A model generated the notes under the pieces. That model did no database searches, was not told where the DNA came from, and saw nothing but the letters and a program-made list of their open reading frames with translations. The position numbers were made by a program, and so were the translations under genes. From positions 62,001 to 126,000 of the forward strand of contig JAEZZQ010000043.1 in NCBI GenBank assembly GCA_023442465.1: DNA of 64,000 nt, given 5' to 3'. This document shows, in pieces, positions 57,828 through 64,000 of this stretch. How positions within the stretch are numbered: position 1 is the stretch's first letter; each line of letters opens with the position of its first letter. The DNA comes from Bacillota bacterium. Its GTDB lineage: Bacteria > Bacillota > Clostridia > Lachnospirales > Lachnospiraceae.

Positions 57828-59738
57828 TTGGATTATAATATTACTAGTAATAAGATTACATCAAAAGTAGGGATTCCCTACGACGATATTCGCTGGCAAG
57901 ATGTTACCGGGCAGCCTTTCGGTACCGCATCTCAATTCAACGCTATTGTTTTTGGCAATGCTAACAACATTGTGGACGCTAACGGTGCAATGGCAGTTGG
58001 CGGAAACTTTGTCAGCCCCCGGGGCCTTAGTCTCGCCTTTGGAGGCGGTTCACGACCGATAGATATAGGCTATTCCCCTGATATGGTAAGATTCCTTGTG
58101 GGAAATAACGTTTCAATGAACGGCCCTTTAGGAGTGGTTGGCCATGTTGTGGCCGGCGGTAACTTCCGGACCGATAAGGGCAGTACCTATTTCATCGGCA
58201 AAAGCGGAGAACCCGGACAGGTACAAAAGTTAGAATCTCTATATCATTCCGATTCAGGCAGCCCTTATTGGAAGCCCAGCGATAAAGGAGATCACTACAT
58301 TATTCCAAGTTACGATGTGCCAAGATTCATCCCTGCAAGCCGGATTGGCGCAGATACTGCCGGCTTCTTCCAGGATGCAAGAAACAGTATTGAGAATTAT
58401 AAGAATTGTATTGAAAATTTGCCCGCAAACGGAGAAGTAATTGATAATTTCCATGAATGGATTCTTCGCGGTAATAATCCGCAGCAGAATGTATTCATGC
58501 TTGATGTACCAAACGGTATCCTAAAGAAAGGAATTCGTGCCGAAGTACCGGAAGGCAGCTTAGTCATTGTAAAACTAAGAACAGGAGATAATGCACATCT
58601 GCAGTATGGCCTTATAGGAGAACGCAGCAAAGCGGACCATACCCTTTATGTGTTTGAGGATGCTACAAATATATATATGGAAGTTCCTGCTGCAATCTGG
58701 GGAAGTATTCTGGCTCCACAGGCTATGTTTCATGCTCACTCAACAGGAGGAAATATTACCGGAAATGTCGCTCTGAATTCGTTTGCAGTAAATCCAACCA
58801 GTGGGTTCGAATTCCATCTTCCTCCTTTTGCAGGAGGCGTAATGTGCGAAACAGGGGGAGCCGTTCTTCCTGCATCTCCGGCAGCTCCTGTTACCCCTGT
58901 TGCTCCGACTGGCCCTGTTACCCCTGTTGCTCCGACTGGCCCTATTACCCCGATTACTCCGACTGGTCCTATTACCCCAATTGCTCCGACTGGTCCTATT
59001 ACCCCGATTGCTCCGACTGGTCCTATTACCCCGATTACTCCGACTGGTCCTATTACCCCGACACCACCCTCTAATATGGTCAGTCCCGAGACAGTCGTTT
59101 GTCCGGTTTGTCCTACTTGTCCGGAGCCGGCTCCTTGCCCGATTTACCCTACTTGTCCGGAACCGCTGCCTTGCCCGATTTGCCCGGAGCCGATGCCTTG
59201 TCCGGTCTGCCCGTCTTGTCCGGAGCCGATGCCTTGCCCGGTTTGTCCTACTTGTCCGGTTTGCCCTGCCTGCCCGGAGCCGATGCCTTGCCCGGTTTGT
59301 CCGATTTGCCCGGAGCCGGTTATTTGTCCGGAATGTCCGCCTTGCCCCGTTTGTCCGGTTTGTCCCGTTTGCCCGGAGCCGGTTATTTGTCCGGAATGCC
59401 CGCCTTGTCCGGTTTGTCCGGAGCGGATGTCTTGTCCGGAATGCCCGCCTTGCCCGGAATGTATGATTACCCCGGGACTCATTGCCGGTTACATCAAGGG
59501 ATGTTCCTGCTGCAGCGAGCATGAATGGGAGCTACGGCTTTACCAAATATTCAGCAACACTCAGGTTTTATTATCATGCAAATGTGTATCTTGCTTCGGG
59601 TACTTTGAATTCGAAGTTCCGTATAGCGGAAGCTATTTATTACAAGTATGTCCGGCAAAGAGCTTCAGAAGAAGTTTCAAATGTAAGCCGAATATATCAC
59701 TGAATAATATTGGAGTATCTAACTTTATGATGGAGTAA
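57828..59738 (+). CDS. Choice-of-anchor-A protein with collagen-like and Cys-Pro repeats
   Basis: 636 residues starting at TTG 57828, ten bases after GGAG (an in-frame ATG at 57804 is followed by a stop). Residues 25-340 are a choice-of-anchor-A domain: FNAIVFGNANNIVDANGAMAV, VGGNFVSPRG, GHVVAGGNFRTDKG and APQAMFHAHSTGGNITGNVA. Residues 345-420 are about seven 9-residue units of the type PTGPITPIA. Residues 424-545 are CP-x-CP units (for example CPVCPTCPEP). The last 90 residues have eight Cys (KGCSCCSEHEW). No signal peptide or sorting signal is seen, so it may assemble on the spore surface or leave by another route. Confidence 0.8.
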   Translation: MDYNITSNKITSKVGIPYDDIRWQDVTGQPFGTASQFNAIVFGNANNIVDANGAMAVGGNFVSPRGLSLAFGGGSRPIDIGYSPDMVRFLVGNNVSMNGPLGVVGHVVAGGNFRTDKGSTYFIGKSGEPGQVQKLESLYHSDSGSPYWKPSDKGDHYIIPSYDVPRFIPASRIGADTAGFFQDARNSIENYKNCIENLPANGEVIDNFHEWILRGNNPQQNVFMLDVPNGILKKGIRAEVPEGSLVIVKLRTGDNAHLQYGLIGERSKADHTLYVFEDATNIYMEVPAAIWGSILAPQAMFHAHSTGGNITGNVALNSFAVNPTSGFEFHLPPFAGGVMCETGGAVLPASPAAPVTPVAPTGPVTPVAPTGPITPITPTGPITPIAPTGPITPIAPTGPITPITPTGPITPTPPSNMVSPETVVCPVCPTCPEPAPCPIYPTCPEPLPCPICPEPMPCPVCPSCPEPMPCPVCPTCPVCPACPEPMPCPVCPICPEPVICPECPPCPVCPVCPVCPEPVICPECPPCPVCPERMSCPECPPCPECMITPGLIAGYIKGCSCCSEHEWELRLYQIFSNTQVLLSCKCVSCFGYFEFEVPYSGSYLLQVCPAKSFRRSFKCKPNISLNNIGVSNFMME

Positions 59739-59756
59739 AGGATAGCTGAAAATCTT

Positions 59757-59789
59757 AAAGGCGCAGGGAATGAATCCCTGCGCCTTTTA
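59757..59789 (+). terminator. Terminator after the choice-of-anchor-A gene
   Basis: Perfect stem GCGCAGGGA-atgaa-TCCCTGCGC with AAAG before and CTTTTAT after, 20 bases beyond the stop. Confidence 0.88.
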
Positions 59790-59828
59790 TCAAATCATTT
59801 TAACAACACTCGAGCCTTTACTTATAAT

Positions 59829-60344
59829 TTAAAGTTGGGGGGTTTTCTTAATCCCATCTATAATTAATTTCTGCATCTCATTTTTATTTTTTCCTAAAGC
59901 AAAGGCCAACTCTTCATATAGGTTATTCTCCGCAACCTTAAAATAACGTTCATCTATAACAGTATCTTTCTTTCCTTGTGCATCTCTTTTTCTTTTCCTA
60001 TAATACATGCTTTTAATAATACTGATCAATATTTTAGGTTCACATCTTTGGATAGCTTCTTTATATTTCTTTTCACACAATCTGCTATTATCGATCAACA
60101 TTTCTTCTATTTCCGGAACTTCACCAATTATTTTCCATGCTTCCTCTTCATTAAGAACTTTGCGAATTCTATGTTTAGTTCCATCCACAGGAATATATAT
60201 TTTTGAACCTGTTTCTTCCAATGGAATCATATGATAATAACGTTCATTCCCAACGGCCATAGAAACATCCAAATATGCAATATCTTCAATTTTACATATT
60301 CCATAATTTGAGTTAACTATTACATAATCACCAATTTTAAACAT
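59829..60344 (-). CDS. CarD-family transcriptional regulator
   Basis: 171 residues. Residues 1-60 form the RNA-polymerase-interacting Tudor-like domain: FKIGDYVIVNSNYGICKIEDI and YYHMIPLEETGSKIYIPVD are classic CarD/CdnL/TRCF features. Residues 65-165 are the helical DNA-binding half. CarD-like proteins bind RNA polymerase beta and tune open-complex formation. Smaller CarD paralogues in clostridia often regulate specific loci; the target here is not evident. Confidence 0.85.
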   Translation of the reverse strand: MFKIGDYVIVNSNYGICKIEDIAYLDVSMAVGNERYYHMIPLEETGSKIYIPVDGTKHRIRKVLNEEEAWKIIGEVPEIEEMLIDNSRLCEKKYKEAIQRCEPKILISIIKSMYYRKRKRDAQGKKDTVIDERYFKVAENNLYEELAFALGKNKNEMQKLIIDGIKKTPQL

Positions 60345-60817
60345 TTAAATCACTCCTATATTCTTATCTAATTAGCATCACTATTAACTGACAAGGTCTC
60401 ACATGGTTGGATAAGGCCTTGCCAATCGATGGTAAACTAATTCAAATGATTTTCAGACTGTAATTATTCGATTCATTTCTGATATCATCATTAGTTATTT
60501 GGTTCATGTCAAAACACTATGTTTCAATATTGATATAAACAAAAAAAGGAATCATCACACTCAGTGAATTAGAGTGAACTATATCCCTTCCGTTTACCCA
60601 ATAATTACTAGTTGTTTATTCTATATTTAATATTATAACAAATTTTATGACTTTTTGTAAGTGTTTTAAATAATTATATGAAAAATTATTATATCATTAT
60701 TTTTTTGTCTTTATATTTTTAGTATTTTTGCAAAAAAGTAATATATTATTTAATACCGGCGAGGACTATACTTTGAAGCTTATAAATCTTTTTGAAGAAG
60801 ACACATACATAAAAAAA
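60345..60817. other. AT-rich intergenic stretch
   Basis: No gene found. Near 60558-60577 there is a small CACTC...GAGTG inverted repeat flanked by AAAGGA and TCCCTT, which may be an old terminator or operator. The rest, especially 60620-60760, is very AT-rich and could hold the CarD gene promoter close to 60345. Confidence 0.4.
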
Positions 60818-60860
60818 GAGCTTATTCGATGTACTCATTATGAGTCTCCTGAATAAGCTC
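60818..60860 (-). terminator. Terminator after the aldo/keto reductase gene
   Basis: Stem GAGCTTATTC/GAATAAGCTC with a smaller inner stem (ACTCAT/ATGAGT); followed on the minus strand by seven T. 30 bases after the stop codon. Confidence 0.88.
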
Positions 60861-60891
60861 GATATGACATTTTTAAACACATTAAATTATA

Positions 60892-62007
60892 TTACTGCCT
60901 GCTCTTCTCGAACATCTCGCTGACGTCCTCCAGATGTGATCTGATTTTTATATGCTGGGGACAAACCTTCTCGCATTTTCCGCATTTAATACAGTCGGAA
61001 GCTGCACCTCTGTCCTTGGTACTCACGCTGTAATACACGTCGCTGTTCCAGTCATTATATTGCTTTTTCGCATTATAGCAAGCGAACAAGTCGGGAATCG
61101 CTATATGTACGGGACATCCATCCACGCAATATTGGCACGCTGTACACGGAATCATGTCTTGATCCTTGATAATTTCCCTGACATGGCCTATCAACTCGAA
61201 TTCTTGCTGTGTAAACGGAACGAAATCCTTCATATAGCTGAGATTATCCTCCATCTGCTCTATCGTGCTCATTCCGCTGAGGACCATGAACACTTTATCG
61301 AAGGAAGCGCAAAAGCGAATGGCATAGCTTGCATAGCTCGCACCATTTCTATGCTCGTCCAAAATGATTTCCGCCGCCTTGGGCAAATTCACAAGTCCGC
61401 CTCCTTTTACCGGCTCCATTACGATAACCGGCTTACCGTGCTTCTCGCACACCTGATAGCAGAGATGACTTTCAATGCCCGGATCGTCATAGTCCGCATA
61501 GTTGAACTGTATCTGAACCACTTCAATATCGGGCTGCTCACTTAAAATTTTATCTAATACCGCTGCCTTATCGTGGAAAGAAATACCGATATGCCTGATT
61601 CTGCCTTCCTCTTTTAACTGCTTTACCGTTTCGAAAGCATGGCATTCTACGAATTTCGCATAATAATCCGAATTCAAGGCGTGCATCAGATAATAGTCGA
61701 AATACTCCACACCCGTATTTTCAAGCTGCTTTTCGAAAAATGGGATGATTTCCTCTTCCTTCTGAAAATAATTGGAGGTCAATTTATCGGTAAGGATATA
61801 GGACTCTCTCGGATATCTCTTTACCAGACAGTCTCTGATCGCTGTCTCGCTTTTTCCCCCGATATAGCCATGGGCCGTATCGAAATAGCAAAAGCCCTCC
61901 TCAAAAAATGCATCGATCATCTGATTGAACTGCTCATAGTCCACTTCCAATTCGTTCTCTCCCTGCTTCATGGGAAGTCTCATACAGCCAAAACCCAGTT
62001 TTTTCAT
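60892..62007 (-). CDS. Aldo/keto reductase with ferredoxin domain
   Basis: 371 residues from ATG 62007 (MKKLGFGCMRLPM), after AAGGAGAATAAG. The AKR TIM barrel shows FGCMRLP, the catalytic FDTAHGYIGGKSE (Asp, Tyr), DKLTSNYF and LMHALNSDY. The C-terminal 90 residues carry two 4Fe-4S motifs, CTACQYCVDGCPVHI and CIKCGKCEKVCPQHI. This fused family is common in gut clostridia and is thought to reduce carbonyls with ferredoxin or NAD(P)H; the substrate is unknown. Confidence 0.92.
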   Translation of the reverse strand: MKKLGFGCMRLPMKQGENELEVDYEQFNQMIDAFFEEGFCYFDTAHGYIGGKSETAIRDCLVKRYPRESYILTDKLTSNYFQKEEEIIPFFEKQLENTGVEYFDYYLMHALNSDYYAKFVECHAFETVKQLKEEGRIRHIGISFHDKAAVLDKILSEQPDIEVVQIQFNYADYDDPGIESHLCYQVCEKHGKPVIVMEPVKGGGLVNLPKAAEIILDEHRNGASYASYAIRFCASFDKVFMVLSGMSTIEQMEDNLSYMKDFVPFTQQEFELIGHVREIIKDQDMIPCTACQYCVDGCPVHIAIPDLFACYNAKKQYNDWNSDVYYSVSTKDRGAASDCIKCGKCEKVCPQHIKIRSHLEDVSEMFEKSRQ

Positions 62008-62071
62008 CTTATTCTCCTTATTATTTCGCAAGTTAATATTTGTTACCATTTGTTGTAACACAGGAAAATCT

Positions 62072-62098
62072 GTTACTGTTCACTCCGTTCTCAGTAAC
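62072..62098. repeat. Small dispersed palindromic repeat, copy 3
   Basis: GTTACTG...CAGTAAC unit, matching copies at 1419-1445 and 53359-53385. It lies about 65 bases upstream of the aldo/keto reductase start. Nothing else is visible in the gap from here to 62300. Confidence 0.6.
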
Positions 62099-62300
62099 GA
62101 AAATCTTTCTTTAGAAAATCATTCTTTAAAAGCTCATATTTTCCATATATTAAGATACTACACCTTGGAGTTAAGTTTATGTCAAGAGGATTTCAAATAA
62201 AACTTTACTATAATTTTATTTGAATGTTTTTTCGCACATTAAGCAAAATATACTTTGCTCTCTTTCACCGTAGAATGCCTTGCCAAAACCGCTTTAAGCT

Positions 62301-63983
62301 TTACCGGGGAAAGGGTTTTCTTATAAGAGAAAAAAGCACTGACTGCACCAGCGAGTATATGATATTCAGCGAAATAAATATAAGAATAATTATGGCAGCA
62401 TTCGTTCCAAACGGTATATAATCCTTAATTGAAACGGACAGCGAGCGCTGAATGAACTTAACTATGAATATGCTTGGAACAATTGTCAGAAAAAACGCCG
62501 CCCATAAAATGGGTCGGTAAATATCTATCAGCATCCTGCGAATATCCTTGAACGAATGACCCATTAAATTCAGAATCACCATATCCTGCTTATTATCTTG
62601 AAAGTTTACATAAATTGCCAGAAACAGTAAAATTCCTCCTATGATTCCACCTATGGACTGGTTGATGACAGAACTGGTATTGTTCGATACCGCATCTTTT
62701 TCCAAAGCCAAAATACGCTGCTCCCTATCGGTCGTTTCCCCCCCGCCCGCAGGTTTTTCCATACTCCATATGCCATTGTAGGTGCCTTCCGGTATTCCCA
62801 TTATCTCCGCCAGCTGAACCGCATTGGCCAAAATACTTTCGGCCTTTGCATTGGCGGCAACTCCGGCTACTGCAAAGATATATTCCCTGCCGTCTATAAA
62901 GACAGGAAGAGAATCTCCCTCCCGGACTCCATACACCTCCGCCAGCCCGGGATTGATATAGATACTGCCTGCCTCAGGAAGGGGCAGCGGCCTCTTATCC
63001 ATATCCTGCAGCTCATATACTTCGTTCAAACGGTACAGACCGATTATCGTCTGTTCTATCTCATAACCGCCCGCCATCAGTACCGCTTCATGATAGAGGT
63101 AGGGCGATCCGTCAAAGGGCAGAAGTTCCTCCATGTAAGCAGGATACCTCGTATCGAACTCATAATTATGACCAAGCATCTGAGAATCAAAAACCTTCTG
63201 ACTGCTGAAATTCAAAGACTGCCCTAAGATAATGCAGACATTGAAGGCCGTTACCGCCCCCAAAATAAGGAAAACCGCAAGAGGTTTTCTCAAAGCAATG
63301 CGCAGCGGAAATTTATTTTTTACAGGAATGAACTTCACTATCCTATCGGCAATCAACAAGGTCTTTCGAACACCGCTTCTCTTCCTTCCTGCAATTAATG
63401 CCCCCGGCTCCTTGCCCCGCACAAAAAAATAACATAGGAAAGTATTCAGACAAAGAATCGCTGCCGCTCCCAGGAACCCCACGATAACGGTAAAAGGGGC
63501 AACACCCTTTATAAGGCCCGTGACGGAATAAGTCCTCTTATTGGCCATTATGAGAATGTCCGACAAAAAATATCCTCCCGCCAGACCGATAAGGGAACCT
63601 GCAAAGGATACCCCCGCGGTAAACAGTATAAAATAAACGCACAGAGACCTATCGGTGAAGCCCAAAGATTTCAGGCACCCGAAGCTCTTTGCATTCGAGC
63701 CGAAAAAATGGTAAAAAAACATGAAAAAGACGAAGCAAGCCAGACCCAGCATGGAAAAGAAAAAGGTATATGCCAAAGATGTATTGGAGACCAGCGCATT
63801 TTTATATTGCAGCTGATTTACACTAAGAACCGGAAGTGCTTCCAGTACGGCTGCATTGCCGTCGATAGAAAATTTTACAAAATAAAAGGAAATCTCACTC
63901 AAAAAAACAAGGAAAAACAGCAGCCATACGAATACTTTATTTCTCCACACTTCATTTGTTAATTGCTTATACAATAACCTCAT
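62301..63983 (-). CDS. FtsX-like permease (ABC transporter)
   Basis: 560 residues from ATG 63983 (MRLLYKQLTNEVWRNK), after GGGGG; the start is 17 bases from the window edge. Ten or so membrane helices in the BceB/FtsX style: an N-terminal helix, GLACFVFFMFFYHFFGSNAKSFGCLKSLGFTDRS (first FtsX domain), a further helix near residue 240, a roughly 190-residue extracellular domain (265-455), and a C-terminal FtsX block with MVILNLMGHSFKDIRRM. The ATPase should lie just upstream, outside the window. Related systems export peptides or sense antimicrobials. It is not related in detail to the island permeases. Confidence 0.85.
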   Translation of the reverse strand: MRLLYKQLTNEVWRNKVFVWLLFFLVFLSEISFYFVKFSIDGNAAVLEALPVLSVNQLQYKNALVSNTSLAYTFFFSMLGLACFVFFMFFYHFFGSNAKSFGCLKSLGFTDRSLCVYFILFTAGVSFAGSLIGLAGGYFLSDILIMANKRTYSVTGLIKGVAPFTVIVGFLGAAAILCLNTFLCYFFVRGKEPGALIAGRKRSGVRKTLLIADRIVKFIPVKNKFPLRIALRKPLAVFLILGAVTAFNVCIILGQSLNFSSQKVFDSQMLGHNYEFDTRYPAYMEELLPFDGSPYLYHEAVLMAGGYEIEQTIIGLYRLNEVYELQDMDKRPLPLPEAGSIYINPGLAEVYGVREGDSLPVFIDGREYIFAVAGVAANAKAESILANAVQLAEIMGIPEGTYNGIWSMEKPAGGGETTDREQRILALEKDAVSNNTSSVINQSIGGIIGGILLFLAIYVNFQDNKQDMVILNLMGHSFKDIRRMLIDIYRPILWAAFFLTIVPSIFIVKFIQRSLSVSIKDYIPFGTNAAIIILIFISLNIIYSLVQSVLFSLIRKPFPR

Positions 63984-64000
63984 ATTTACCCCCATATCAT

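Noticed and set aside
58885..59460. Tandem repeats that might suggest a CRISPR array
   Set aside because: Unit lengths (9 codons and 3-6 codons), the continuous reading frame and the lack of unique spacers show coding repeats.
58740..59522. Long arginine-rich reading frame antisense to the repeat protein
   Set aside because: It is the mirror of the Pro/Cys repeat coding sequence; low complexity, no ribosome site, and the plus strand encodes a clear domain protein.

Overview
The window looks like a chromosome segment of an anaerobic, low-GC Gram-positive bacterium of the class Clostridia, probably Lachnospiraceae. The pointers are the AGGAGG-type ribosome sites, pyruvate phosphate dikinase, a clostridial AgrD-type lactone peptide, a zf-HC2/ECF sigma pair, HypA/HypB and ferredoxin-linked oxidoreductases. 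This placement is inferred from gene content only. Almost every gene lies on the minus strand. I saw no rRNA, tRNA, CRISPR array or intact transposase.

Region 1 (1-18.6 kb) is ordinary chromosome with an accessory flavour. It holds the end of a DUF368 membrane protein, methylglyoxal synthase (mgsA), a TetR-controlled MFS pump with clear palindromic operators, and a run of small enzymes (PPOX protein, several GNATs, a carbamoyltransferase, a HAD-like protein, a metallophosphoesterase). These are followed by a DUF318 permease with a DUF362 lipoprotein, a two-component system, an AraC regulator with a BtrH-like partner, and ppdK. Small palindromic repeats are scattered between these genes.

Region 2 (18.9-48.2 kb) is the main discovery: a visibly AT-richer, fully co-directional block of about 28 genes that looks like an undescribed, quorum-controlled biosynthetic island. 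Reading in the direction of transcription it contains: a complete agr system (agrA, agrC, agrD, agrB); three subunits resembling a biotin transcarboxylase (12S, 5S, 1.3S) without any biotin carboxylase; VTC, DUF4956 and CotH proteins; a crotonase; a membrane-anchored flavodoxin; a MacB-like ABC exporter; an acyltransferase; a hotdog thioesterase; a FabF-type ketosynthase; an Sfp-type phosphopantetheinyl transferase; an acyl carrier protein; two more crotonase-family proteins; a KAS III/HMGS-like enzyme; a B12-binding radical SAM enzyme; a 3-hydroxyacyl-CoA dehydrogenase; two flavodoxin-fold proteins; a second acyltransferase; and a second exporter permease. The simplest reading is a cell-density-controlled pathway that makes an extender unit from oxaloacetate, builds an acyl/polyketide-like chain on a dedicated ACP with beta-oxidation-type modifying enzymes, tailors it by radical chemistry and exports it.

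The island is bracketed by a direct repeat of about 286 bp. It consists of the ppdK promoter, its leader (which folds into a candidate three-way junction RNA) and the first codons of ppdK. The left copy drives intact ppdK. The right copy carries only a decayed ppdK start and abuts a frameshifted DUF368 fragment. The repeat marks the island ends and suggests insertion or recombination at the ppdK 5' end.

Region 3 (48.8-64 kb) contains a nickel-chaperone operon (DUF5692, hypB, a 912-residue Fe-S/flavin oxidoreductase, hypA, a flavodoxin-fold reductase) with no hydrogenase, next to a divergent GntR/FadR regulator. An ECF sigma/anti-sigma pair, a flavodoxin, a choice-of-anchor-A protein with collagen-like and Cys-Pro repeats, a CarD-family regulator, a ferredoxin-type aldo/keto reductase and an FtsX-like permease follow.
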